Of a DNA stretch of 64,000 nt, positions 35,501-46,962 are shown one piece after another. Source of the stretch: Podarcis raffonei. Its lineage: Eukaryota; Chordata; Lepidosauria; Squamata; Lacertidae. Below the pieces are notes generated by a model. It saw only the letters and a list, made by a program, of their open reading frames with translations, was not told where the DNA came from and did no database searches. The first letter of the stretch is position 1; each line of letters begins with the position of its first letter. Location: contig NC_070604.1 of assembly GCF_027172205.1 (NCBI RefSeq), positions 81,062,023-81,126,022 of the forward strand, in the 5' to 3' direction. The translations under genes were made by a program, and so were the position numbers.

Positions 35501-38500
35501 AGCGTCAATTCTTCGGCGATCAGCCTTCTTGATGGTCCAGCTCTCACTTTCCATACTGGGAAAACCATGGCTTTAACTACACGGACCTTTGTTGGTAAGG
35601 TGATGTCTCTGTTTTTTAAGATGCTGTCTAGGTTTGCCATCGCTTTTCTCCCAAGGAGCAGGCGTCTTTTAATTTCGTGGCTGCTGTCACCATCTGCAGT
35701 GATCATGGAGCCCAAGAAAGTAAAATCACTCTCTACCTCCATTTCTTCCCCTTCTATTTGCCAGGAGGTGATGGGCCCAGTGGCCATGATCTTCGTTTTT
35801 TTGATGTTGAGCTTCAGACCATATTTTGCGCTCTCCTCTTTCACCCTCATTAAAAGGTTCTTTAATTCCTCCTCACTTTCTGCCATCAAGGTTGTGTCAT
35901 CTGCATATCTGAGGTTGTTGATATTTCTTCCAGCGATCTTAATTCCGGTTTGGGATTCATCCAGCCCAGCCTTTTGCATGATGAATTCTGAATATGTTAA
36001 ATAAGCAGGGAGACAATATACAGCCTTGCCATACTCCTTTCCCAATTTTGAACCAATCAGTTGTTCCATATCCAGTTCTAACTGTAGCTTCTTGTCCCAC
36101 ATAGAGATTTCTCAGGAGACAGATGAGGTGATCAGGCACTCCTATTTCTTTAAGAACTTGCCATAGTTTGCTGTGGTCGACACAGTCAAAGGCTTTTGCA
36201 TAGTCAATGAAGCAGAAGTAGATGTCATTTATCTACTTATAGGGCAAATCCTGGAAAAAGGACTACAGTACACAAGCCAACCTAAGGAGGGATAATGACG
36301 TTAACATAGCAAAATGAAACAAAAAGAAAAAAGAAAATAAATCTATTAACCACGAGGAAAGGAAGGGTGTGAATAATTACAGAAGGGGCTAGAGTGGGAC
36401 CCCCATTTTAAATCTAAACCAGTTAATTCCAGGAGGGGAAAATGCCTGAGTGGCCTAAGGAGAGAAAGGAACAAAATATATTAACTGCATGACTTCTTCA
36501 CCTATCAGTATTTTTTTAATGCTGCTTTTCTTTCGAGAGTTCCCACAGTGTTTAACAGGACAAAATAAAATTAGTATTAAAAATTCTACCCAAACAGTGA
36601 AACACACAAAAAGCATCAATGAAACAGCAGTAACAGCAAACGGCAGAATTCAGAGCAAACAGATAAAAGCCACCAGCACAAATTGGCTAGTTTCTAATGC
36701 CTTGCAGTCTTCCCAACATGTCATGAGCAGCCAAGCAGAATAATGGAAAGCAGAGGGGAGTCCATCTTGGAATTAAAAGGACTGATAAATCTACTTACTT
36801 GCTCTACGTACTTATTACTCCTTCCTATCTAGGACTGGTCTTCTCTAATGGTCTCATCTGGAAACAACAAAGACGATTTGCCTTATCAACACTCAGAAAC
36901 TTTGGTTTGGGCAAAAGGTCTTTAGAAGAAAGAATACAGGAGGAAAGCCGTTACTTAAACGAAGCAATAGAAGCTGAGAAAGGTGAGAACCAGAGTCAAC
37001 AATCCTGTGGCCCACCTATGATACTTACCTTAAGTTGCTACTTTGTATGAACTAGGTCAAGACTACATCAGCTAGGTGCAAAGCTGTGTGGCATTATTTC
37101 TTCACACAAATGTAGCTCTGCTTGGACTGGAATGACCCTGTGATGGCAAAGGGGGTGTTGATAGGAAGCTCCACAGAGGCTCGTTGTGGTGCACAAAAGT
37201 TCTAGTGTGAAGCTCAGTGTGGGAACCTGCCATGGGAGCTAAAAGCCCCTGAACTAGAACAGAATAAGAACAAAGGTTGGGTTTTGAGGATATCTGCAGA
37301 TTTTTGATAATTTCTACAACCAACGTCACAAATAGAGTAGGGGTTGAAGTGCAATGTTTTTGGTATATCAGTGTGTCTCTATACTGTCTCTGATGGGGAT
37401 GGTCCTTATCCTTTTTGACAGCCATTGTTACAAAAATGCCCTTTCCTGACCTCCTGCCTCTCAGATCAATATCACCATACTGCAGAATAATCATTGCCTA
37501 TAGAGAATAAATATAAATGGGCCTCAGAGTCCTGAGTGTCCCAGGTTAAATTACAAGATATAATGTTAATATGAAATGATTTCTTCAGCTAAAACAAATC
37601 CTGCCTCATCAACATCCAACCACTTTCCCCGCCTTCTGTTTTTGTTATATGGAAGCTAGAAGCACCCCAATTCCTTCTGCACCATTTTCTCTCTCTCTCC
37701 AGGGCAGCCATTTGACCCTCAATTTCAGATTCATAATGCTGTTTCAAATATCATCTGTTCCATCACTTTTGGGGACCGCTTTGATTACCATGACAGCCGT
37801 TTCCATAATTTATTGCACCTGTTTGAGGAGACAAACCGCCTTCAGGGAAGTTTTTGGAGTGTGGTAGGTCTTCTTTGAGTTCAACAGAATTGCTTTGATT
37901 CCAGACACATTCCCACATTCTTGCTGACTGTGCAATCATTTGCTTTGGGTCCTTCTGTTTCTTCATGTTCTCATTCCTGTTTTCTCCCTTACTATTCATT
38001 CAAGTCTCTTGACTCATCCATATTCCTTTGCCTTCTAGCTTTTTTTTATCAAGGCACTAAAGACTTTAGTATTGTAATGTGTATTACAGCAGAGGTTGTG
38101 TTTTTAAGTGGCTGGAGGTATGCGCATATCCATTCCTCATACGCAGGTGTCCAGTGACCCACATCCAGTGGAGCTATGGGCATGCTATTAGCATTAGCAG
38201 AGTATCAGCAAAGAAGTGAGGCTGTAGGTATTTGGCATCACAATTGCTTCTTTATTTACAAAATATCAAAATAACAAACATGGCTGAGTGTGAGCAGCAG
38301 CTTTACACGTCTCCTCTGTCCGAGTCTGAGTTCTGTTCCCACACTCCTATCACTATGGAATGTAAACAGTGGATCACGAGATCCAGCAGCAAAAAGAGAA
38401 TGAAATTACTAATAGGAGGGCTCTCACATGTGTGACTGAATAAAATCGCTGTGTATGTGAACAGGGTGTGACTTGATCCTACACAAACCTGTTCTAATCT

Positions 38501-41500
38501 GTGAATGGAAGCCCCATGCAGATGCATAACATTAAAGGGAAACTCTACATATTCATGACATGAGCAGGCATTGATAAAGGCCTTTTTCAAATGATGGCAA
38601 TCATCTTCTTGAGAAGTCAATCAGTGAATTACAAGTTGTGTTCGTAGAACTAACCACAATGATGCCATTTGATTTGCAATCTGTACATTCTAACCAAGAA
38701 GTTAAGACATTGCCATGGGGTCCCATCGTAAGCAGTGGTGAGTGCAATATTTGCTCTGGTCCCAAGAGAGTCTGCCATCTTTGAGCCTGTGCACACCAGC
38801 CTTTATTACTGCTAGCTCCTTTCCCATGACAACGACATGATGTGAATGCTTTTTTGAGAGGGTTTTTCCTTCACATATATGATATTAGTGTTTGTTTCCT
38901 CAGCTGTACGATGCATTTCCTACTGTCATGAAGCACTTGCCAGGGCCCCATCACACACTTTTTAAAAAATGGGGGCAGGTGAAATCCTTTGTGAGAGAAA
39001 TCATTGAAAAACACAAAGAAGACTGGAACCCATCTGAACCCAGAGACTTCATTGACGCCTACCTAAATGAAATGGCCAAGGTGAGAGATGAAAAGGTAAA
39101 AAAGTATGTATCTTTAATAACAAAACAGTAGTAGAAGGCAGAGAAGCAATATTAAAAATCATAACTAGTCATGTGGCTTGTCTGAATGGTCCTTAGTGCC
39201 TGACCATATTCTTTCTGTTGAATTTATGACTTCAGACAAAATACATTTCTGCATGCACAGAATATGAGGTCATGTATTTTGTGGGGAGACACCTCCCCAC
39301 TTGTTCACTGCTGGGATTTCACCACTTGTCGGTGGTTTGTGAGAGCAAACAGTTGACATGACTAAAAGAATCTCTGCAGTGGAGGCATCTCATGACCAAA
39401 GGATTCAGTTGCCTGAATAAACCCAGACCAGGAATTGTTGACCAGAACAAACCCAAACTTTATGCCAGCATCAGAGAGTCACAGGACTCTTGACTGGACC
39501 TTCCTAGAGGCAGGATTGTTGTTGTTTAGTCGTTTAGTCGTGTGCGACTCTTCGTGACCCCATGGACCAGAACACGCCAGGCACGCCTGTCTTCCACTGC
39601 CTCCCGCAATTTGGTCAGACTCATGTTTGTAGCTTCGAGAACACTGTCCAACCATCTTGTCCTCTGTCGTCCCCTTCTCCTTGTGCCCTCCATCTTTCCC
39701 AACATCAGGGTCTTTTCCAGGGAGTCTTCTCTTCTCATGAGGTGGCCAAAGTATTGGAGCCTCAGCTTCATGATCTGTCCTTCCAGTGAGCACTCAGGGC
39801 TGATTTCCTTAAGAATGGATGTGTTTGATCTTCTTGCAGTTCATGGGACTCTCAAGAGTCTCCTCCAGCACCATAATTCAAAAGCATCAATTCTTCGGCG
39901 ATCAGCCTTCTTGATGGTCCAGCTCTCACTTCCATACATCACTACTGGGAAAACCATGGCTTTAACTATACAGACCTTTGTTGGTAAGGTGATGTCTCTG
40001 CTTTTTAAGATGCTGTCTAGGTTTGCCATCGCTTTTCTCCCAAGGAGCAGGTGTCTTTTAATTTCGTGACTGCTGTCACCATCTGCAGTGATCATGGAGC
40101 CTAAGAAAGTAAAATCTCTCACTGCCTCCATTTCTTCCCCTTCTATTTGCCAGGAGGTGATGGGCCCAGTGGCCATGATCTTCGTTTTTTTGATGTTGAG
40201 CTTCAGACCATATTTTGCGCTCTCCTCTTTCACCCTCATTAAAAGGTTCTTTAATTCCTCCTCACTTTCTGCCATCAAGGTTGTGTCATCTTCATATCTG
40301 AGGTTGTTGATATTTCTTCCAGCGATCTTAATTCCGACTTGGGATTCATCTAGCCCAGCCTTTCGCATGATGAATTCTGCATATAAGTTAAATAAGCAGG
40401 GAGACAATATACAGCCTTGCCGTACTCCTTTCCCAATTTTGAACCAATCAGTTGTTCCATATCCAGTTCTAACTGTAGCTTCTTGTCTCACATAGAGATT
40501 TCTCAGGAGACAGATGAGGTGATCAGGCACTCCTATTTCTTTAAGAACTTGCCATAGTTTGCTGTGGTCGACACAGTCAAAGGCTTTTGCATAGTCAATG
40601 AAGCAGAAGTAGATGTCTTTCTGGAACTCTCTAGCTTTCTCTAGAGGCAGGATTAGAGTCACTGAATCCCCTGGTGATCTCTTGACATGTGGGGCTGTCA
40701 GTAGGATGGTGTTTTTAATGACAGCTGAACTCCCTGGTGCATTTTCTTTACTTTAAGGAGGATACCCCTTCCAGTTTCCATGAAGAAAGCCTCCTACAAT
40801 CAACACTGAATCTGTTTTCTGCTGGAACAGAAACAACTTCTACAACCCTGCGCTGGGCTTTGCTGTACATGGCCATATACCCAGAAATTCAAGGTAGAAC
40901 TGTAGTTGACTCATTTGCCTTTCATTACAGTCGGAATACTGCAGCTTCAGGTGGACTCGTCAGAAAACACACATTCCCCTCAATAAAAGAATGAAGTCTT
41001 AAGGCATTGCTGAAACTTGACTAGTGAAAGTCCTGTGTGCTTTTTCAGTTGAAGGGAATTTCACAAATGAGATACCGCTACTCAGGAGGGTCTATCCCTT
41101 GTCACCATCTACTGGGTACTCAGTGGTGGGACATCAAGATGCAGTTTCCTTGCAGATATTGGTTTATGTCTGTTCTCCTTGTATTGATAGCAGATTTTCT
41201 TTTCTCTGCAGCAAAAGTCCAAGCAGAAATAGATTCTGTGATTGGCCAGTCTCATCAGCCAGCAATGGATGACAGGGACAGCATGCCGTATACCAATGCG
41301 GTTGTTCATGAAATTCAAAGAATAAGCAACATTGTGCCTGTGAATTTGCCCCGGATGACAACTAAGGACACTACACTCGCTGGGTTTCATATTCCCAAAG
41401 TAAGTATTAAGATGATACAATGGTACCTTGGGTTAAGAACTTAATTCATTCCGCAGGTCCGTTCTTAACCTGAAACTGTTCTTAACCTGAGGTACCAGGT

Positions 41501-43363
41501 TAATGGGGCCTCCCGCCTCTGCCGTGTGATTTCTGTTCTCATCCTGAAGCAAAGTTCTTAACCCGAGGTACTATTTCTGGGTTAGCAGAGTCTGTAACCT
41601 GAAGCGTCTGTAACTTGAAGCATCTGTAACCCGAGGTACCACTGTATACCATTCTTATTTTCCTTTCCTCTTCCTTCAAGATACAAAAACTTGAAGCCAG
41701 AGTTCTAAATGAGGGTTGGCCAACATGAGGTCCTCCAGATGTTGTTCAAGTCCAACTCTTACCAACCTGAGCCAGCATAAGCAATAGGCAAGAATGGTTA
41801 GATCCAGGAGGCTCAGTACTGCTGTAGATAGTTGCACAGATAAAAACACAAAGAGTTCTCTGCCAGTTTAATCTACTATCTTCTCTTCTTTTTCTTTGAG
41901 AGGAAACCATATTGATTCCCAACCTGACTTTGAATGTCTTTTAAAATCTATATTGGAACTGTACTTTTGTGGGACTTCATTGGATGAATTACTTAATAAT
42001 GAGAAGTAAATATTGCTTTCAGAACATATCCTTGCTCTGTCAGGGGATAGAGGCTTAGTACTACTATAATTTCAAAGAGAATACAGTGGTACCTCTGGTT
42101 ACGAACTTAATTCATTCCGAAGGTGTGTTCTTAACCTGAAACTGTTCTTAACCTGAGGTACCACCTTAGCTAATGGGGCCTCCCGCTGCCACCACACCAC
42201 TACTGTGTGATTTCTGTTCTCATCCTGAGGTAAAGTTCTCAACCCGAGGTACTACTTCCATGTTAGTGGAGTCTGTAACCTGAAGTATTTGTAACACAAG
42301 GTGTTTGTAACCCAAGGTTACAAACTCAAGGTTACAAACTCGAAAGCGCCTTGTCATTTTTATCTACTTTCTTCTCTGCTTCTCCTTTGCCAGGGAACCA
42401 TAATGCTCGCCAATTTGACCTCTGTGCTGTTTGACAAGGATGAGTGGGAAACACCCAATGAGTTTAATCCTGGCCATTTCCTGGAAAATGATCAGTTCAT
42501 GAAAAGGGAAGCGTTCTTGCCATTCTCTGCAGGTAAAAAAGTTCACGGGCTTCTCATCAGAACTGCAGCAGTGACAATATGATGGTGATTTGGTTGCTCA
42601 GAGCCTTGTGTATTGCTGGGGTTACCACCCTATTGGGACCAGTGGTCACATTTGGGATTTTGAGGAAGTGCTCTGTGTGCATGTCACAAAATGGCTGCCA
42701 TGGGAGGTGGGATGTTACATGAAATGGTGTTGATATACTCCCCCCCCTCCACCCAGTAAGCAAGCAGTTTGGATTTTTTAAGGTAATATTTACTGGGACC
42801 TTTCTCAGCTGCCCTAGAACAGAAACCTACTTCCATCTGGATCTTGAGCAACTAACTCTGTTTGCTACACCCTTAGATAAGCTATATGCAGATTAGGGAG
42901 ATTCCTAATAAAATAAACATGAAATTGAAATTTTCTCCAAAACTACATATGAGAGAAATTTATCTTAATTGAAATGTATCTATTCCAAATTCTCAAAAAC
43001 CAGGATCATATTTGTTCAGTGTTCCCATTTGCTTCACTAGGGAATACAAAGGACTGATTTCTATCTTTATTTTGCAACAACATACTGTTTTAAAGTATTT
43101 GTTCTCTCAGTGTTGTTTTAAACTGTGCAGCTGTTTACTGTAGCAAAAGCTCTCCACTGAAACAGTCTTTTTCTCCCTCTCTTCCAGGAAAGCGAGTTTG
43201 TCTGGGAGAGCAGTTGGCGAGGACTGAGCTCTTTCTTTTCTTCACTGCCCTAATTCAGAAGTTCACTTTCCAAGCTCCAAAGAATGAGACATTAAGCCGT
43301 GAATATAGGATGGGTTTGACATTGTCTCCCCTGCCATACCGGATATGTGCATTCTCTCGCTAA
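32580..43363 (+). CDS. CYP2J: CYP2J-like cytochrome P450, gene C (complete, 9 exons, 496 aa)
   Basis: Complete P450. Exons: 32580-32780, 34422-34584, 36833-36982, 37703-37863, 38904-39080, 40758-40893, 41212-41399, 42394-42532, 43188-43363 (TAA 43361-43363). The total is 1491 nt and 496 aa, and every splice site is GT-AG. The N-terminal anchor, PPGPMPLP hinge, WKQQR, AGTETT, HEIQR (ExxR) and FSAGKRVCLG are all intact. Differences from the paralogs sit in likely substrate-contact regions. The exon 2 end reads [13 protein letters not shown]. The I-helix approach reads [11 protein letters not shown], where D and B have [11 protein letters not shown]. Exon 7 reads IVPVNLPRM. Introns have been invaded: a TA-flanked inverted-repeat element in intron 1, BovB pieces in introns 2 and 5, and two MITEs in intron 7. 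Intron 6 is only 318 bp and lacks the L1 relic seen in A, B and D. The TATA position is degenerate (about 32438). Exon 3 is identical to that of gene D. Confidence 0.94.
33469..33867. mobile_element. TA-flanked inverted-repeat element with internal CCGCTAAG array, gene C intron 1
   Basis: The left end CAGTGGTGCCCCGCAAGACG and right end CGTCTTGCGAGGCACCACTG are inverted, with TA on both sides. The interior (about 33639-33785) is a minisatellite of CCGCTAAGC and AACAGCTGAT units. Gene D keeps the empty site at about 47982 (CTGATATATTTGATGGC), so insertion followed the C/D split. Confidence 0.8.
33930..33977 (+). repeat. (TATAATA)n microsatellite
   Basis: About seven ATATAAT units immediately before an LTR-like sequence in gene C intron 1. 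Confidence 0.85.
33984..34265 (+). mobile_element. Possible solo LTR, family unclassified
   Basis: It begins TGTTGGGTGTAGTGAAGGG, has AATAAA at 34208 and a TG...CA outline ending CGACACA. It is absent from gene D intron 1. No convincing flanking repeat or internal region was identified, so this is only a suggestion; its right boundary could extend to about 34370. Confidence 0.35.
35127..36223 (-). mobile_element. BovB (RTE) LINE 3' fragment, gene C intron 2
   Basis: 11-bp flanking repeats GTCATTTATCT (35116-35126 and 36224-36234). Minus-strand frames encode the BovB RT, including [27 protein letters not shown] and [20 protein letters not shown]. The 3' terminus is the (TTG)n run at the left, read on minus as (CAA)n. 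It is 5' truncated inside RT and frameshifted, so dead. Confidence 0.9.
38150..38425 (-). mobile_element. Unclassified insert in gene C intron 4
   Basis: This segment interrupts intron 4 sequence that is contiguous in gene A (near 3480) and similar in D (near 52090). On the minus strand it contains AATAAAG. It could be an LTR fragment or another interspersed repeat; I see no clear termini. Confidence 0.3.
39518..40640 (-). mobile_element. BovB (RTE) LINE 3' fragment, gene C intron 5
   Basis: 14-bp flanking repeats CTAGAGGCAGGATT (39504-39517 and 40641-40654). Gene D has a single copy of the site near 53187 (CTAGATGCAGGATT), which shows insertion after the C/D duplication. The minus strand holds a 273-codon RT frame (40662-39841) with [27 protein letters not shown] and [11 protein letters not shown]; the catalytic YADD is altered to YEDD. 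It is 5' truncated. Confidence 0.92.
41418..41644. mobile_element. TA-flanked MITE 18 bp after exon 7 of gene C
   Basis: CAATGGTACCTTGGGTTAAG at the left and CCCGAGGTACCACTG at the right, with TA on both sides (41416-41417 and 41645-41646). It is of the 13842 family and is the closest mobile element to any exon in the window. Confidence 0.75.
42084..42340. mobile_element. Degraded MITE in gene C intron 7
   Basis: It starts CAGTGGTACCTCTGGTTACG after TA and contains the family's TTCTTAACCTGAAAC unit. The right end is decayed into repeated AAGGTTACAAACTC units, so its boundary is approximate. It ends about 50 bp before exon 8. Confidence 0.6.
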
Positions 43364-46144
43364 GGGACCCATCTTATAGCATTGTCATTTCTTTAAAAAG
43401 TTGGATTAGTTTGTGGGGCAGAAACACACCTGTGGCTTAGTATTAATTATGTTAAGCTAGAATTGATTAGGACTTAACCCAAGTAAGTAGGGTTGGAATT
43501 GCAGCCTGTACCTTTAAAAAAAGTGCATTCAATCCACATTTCCCCCCTCAAGGAATTCAGGCAACTATAACTTAAGGCTGCTGGGAATTGTAGCTCTTTG
43601 AAGGGTAAACTACATTTCCCATGATTCTCGGGGGGGGGTGTATGTATGCAAATAATATTGTTTCATTGGTGAGGATCCAAATTCTATACCCCCCACTTCT
43701 TGGTCAGGCGGTCTATCCCCCATCCCACTATTTTCAATATTATTATGTCCTGGTTGTAGTGAAGAAAAGGCATTGCTTGCCCTAATGGAATTCTTGCCTA
43801 TGTTTATAAAATTAGAAGATGTTGCTTTGAAAATATTGTTACATAACCAATTCATAGACTCATAGAATTTCAGAGTTGCAAGGGACCCCAAGGCTAATCT
43901 AGGGCTGCCATATATCTGGGTTTTCCCGGACACATCCAGGAATTGGGCTGCAAAATGATGTCTGGGCAGATTTTTGCTGAATAGGCAAAATGTTTGAGAA
44001 AAATAGGGGCACTTTTTTAAAAAACAACAACAACAAAATTTATAGATCCCCGTCTTAAAGTAAACAACCCCCCCAAAAAAAGCTCAACAACTTAACGCTG
44101 GGGAAAATGGTCAACCCCCCCCCCCCATCTTTCACGCAATGAGCCTGAGATTATCTTTGGTCTGTATTGCTGGCCCAAACCCCAAGGAAGAGTTTAAATG
44201 TGCTTCTAAATATAGTAAAATTGGTGGGTTAAGCATAGAACTCTTGAGTTGTATGGTGGACAATGAATATTCCCTAGGTTTTATTATTTTCCCAAAACAA
44301 TTTTGTTGTTCTTTAATAAACATGGTGGATAACAAGGTGAAAACTGAGTCTGCAAAGTGTTTTCCATGAAAATCGTTAAAACTGGCAATTTGGCTGTCAG
44401 GGAGCACATATTGCTGATACTCACAGGGGCAGGGGCAGAGGAGAATGTCAGAAGATACATGCTCCCTTTCCATCAGTACTATTGTGTCCAGCTGAAAACA
44501 TTCAAGCAGAAATTTCCTGGGGATATTGTGCCTGCAGTTCTTTGGGAGTCTTGGGCTTGATGCATGCTTGGCCTGAACCAATCTCTCCTCAGGTGTTCTT
44601 TGGGAGAAGGAACATGGAGTCTTAAGGCCTTTGAACAAATATTATTGAATAATAAAAGCTTACTCTCAGTTCTTTCTAAAATTATATTGGATGCCACTGT
44701 AGGTGGACCTGCTGGTTAGAAGTTGTGCTGGGAACAAAACATCCAGCTTTCGCTCAGTGATAGAGACTGGGAGGTTTTGTGGTGGAAATTGCCTTATAAA
44801 TCAATCTTTGCTTCTGTGAGGGAATTATCTTTGAAAGTATTGCACAGCTGGTATTTGACACCCAGGTATTTGACCCACACTGCATCAGTTTCCTCCCCCA
44901 TCTGTTGGATGGTGTGTGTCACCAGGTGGGCATGTATTGATACATGTGGGTTTGGGGGAGAAGGAGCTTATAGAAATCTCTCAAATAATGCAATAGGATG
45001 TGCTCCTTACCCCACGTTTGGCAGTACTGAAACTAACAATTCAAACTGGGTTTTAAAGAACAATGAATTTATTGTCCACCTGGTCACAAGAAGATGAATA
45101 ATAATGAAAGTTATTTTGTTGTTTTGTTCTGGGGAAGGAATTTTTCTGAGCATCACTATTATTTCTTCTGTGAAATAGGTATTTCCTGGTCCCCACAATA
45201 GTTTCAGAAGTACCCCTGGGCCCCCAAAGGTGGGAGCCTCTGGTTTCCACAGCAACATTTTTGCAACTGGGTTCTTTCATACTTTGACCTCCCCCAGCAG
45301 AAGTCCATGCTGTTGCAGCTTGCAGCCATTGATGCTCCACATGCACTGTGGCAGGAATAAGGACTTGCCATTCAGCTCCACAGTAGACACAATTCCACCT
45401 GGCCACCTGATTATCATCAGTTTTAGTACTCTCGTATTTATGATGGGGAACCAAGGCTAAGAGATCATGGCTTGGCTAAGACCAATATCCACCCCCCATG
45501 GTAAGGTGGCTCTCACTAGACCTCCCAAGAGCTGAGTTGCTCCTGTTTACTTGGAGGAAGGAAAAGCAACTCAACGCACCAATGGAGCCAATCCAGAGCT
45601 GCTGCCAATGAATTTGCATTGCACAAAGTTTCCCCCTTCTGCATGGTCTGCTGCTGTGTGAAACTATCTAGTCCTAGAGTGCTCTCCAGTGATGCCTGAC
45701 TGTTGACCACACAACCTAAGGCTGTTGGGAGTTGGAGACCCAAAACATCTGGAGAGGTGCTGGTTTCCAGTCAGTCTGGTCAGTGTATCGCCAAAGCAAA
45801 ATCTAACTCATGCAATACTGAACAGAAGGCAAGCAGGGTGACTTCTCTGACCTCCTTAGGCAGGGGTCAGAGCTGCAGAAGCTACCCCTAATCCAAACCT
45901 CTCAGGAACAGAAAGATTCTCCTTAGTGTAAGTTTTTATTTTCTTTATTGACAGTGGTTTGATTTGCACTGGGAGAAAATCCTTCTTGGAAATGTCATGA
46001 AGGAAAATATCCTTTGCTATTTCACAAAAGTGAAAACAGGAAGGAAATACTCTAAATCAGAAAGCTGCTGTTCTCCACTCTCTTTTGCCCCCTTGGTACA
46101 GTGAGTCATGAAGTCATCTCTTTCCTGCCTCTGTGTGGGCGTGA
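43364..46144 (+). other. C-D intergenic region, no gene
   Basis: A 3' flank with AATAAA at 44315-44320 is followed by a block (about 44340-45480) that is almost identical to 61280-62440 after gene D. A CR1/SINE-like AGTTGCAAGGGACCCCAAGG piece lies near 43860-43900. Promoter-distal sequence homologous to the B and E upstream blocks runs from about 45520. No RNA gene is seen. Confidence 0.6.
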
Positions 46145-46285
46145 TATATAGCAATACACATAGACTTTGCCCTTATTTATTTTAGGAACTTTAGCCAAGA
46201 GGACAGGTGTGACTGCTCTAGCTGCCTGAGATTTGGGTTTCCATCCACACACAGCAATCTGTTTTGACAAAACCAGGCTAGAAGA
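46145..46285 (+). promoter_or_regulatory. Gene D core promoter and 5' leader
   Basis: TATATAG at 46145-46151 lies 141 bp before the ATG, followed by the conserved GACTTTGCCCTTATTT and AGGTGTGACTGCT elements. The promoter looks better preserved than that of gene C although the gene itself is frameshifted. Confidence 0.5.
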
Positions 46286-46962
46286 ATGTTGCTCCAGCTT
46301 CTCTCTGTCCTCTGGGAGGCCTTGTCCTTGCAGGTCGTTCTGGTGTTTCTGGCTACATTTCTACTTCTTGCTGATTTCAAGAAAAAGATTCGCCCAAGGA
46401 ATTTCCCCCCAGGGCCCATGTGTCTTCCTTTTTTGGGTAACTTGCTACATATGGATTTCAAGAATCCTCAGAATGCAGTACGAAAGGTAAGGATGAAGGA
46501 AAGAGCCATGGCATGAGTTGAAAACATTGCACCCCCAGATTTCGGGTGGTGGGGTCAGTTCCTTCGTTTAGGGTGCCAAGCCAAGTGGGCCAAAATTGAG
46601 AAGATCCATTTGAAGGCGCCAGATTTTGGCCTCACTCAGGGTGCCATACAACCAAAGATTAGCAAAGTTAACCCCTGTTTTGCTCTGGAAAGGCATGCAA
46701 GACCATTGCAGGATAAGTTGCTTCCTAGTTTAGCATCCTGATTCCAAGAATGGTCAGCTGGATGTCTGTGAGAATCCCACACATGGGGCCGCAAGACAAA
46801 TGCCTTTCTGTTTGTTTGTTCCCAGCATCTGGTATCCAGATGTGTATTACCTCTGAACCCAGAGGATCTGTTTTACCTAACAGTTATTTGTACCAAATCT
46901 GTGTCCACAACTTTCTTTTGCTTACTATGGATTGCAAAGTATTTTGTGTGTTTTGCATGGAC

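Noticed and set aside
35127-40640. The two BovB fragments in gene C as a segmental duplication
   Set aside because: Each has its own distinct target repeat (GTCATTTATCT and CTAGAGGCAGGATT), so they are independent insertions.
39841-40662. A 273-codon reverse transcriptase frame as a possible host or diversity-generating RT
   Set aside because: Its sequence, 3' tail and target repeats identify a 5'-truncated BovB LINE; the catalytic YADD is altered.
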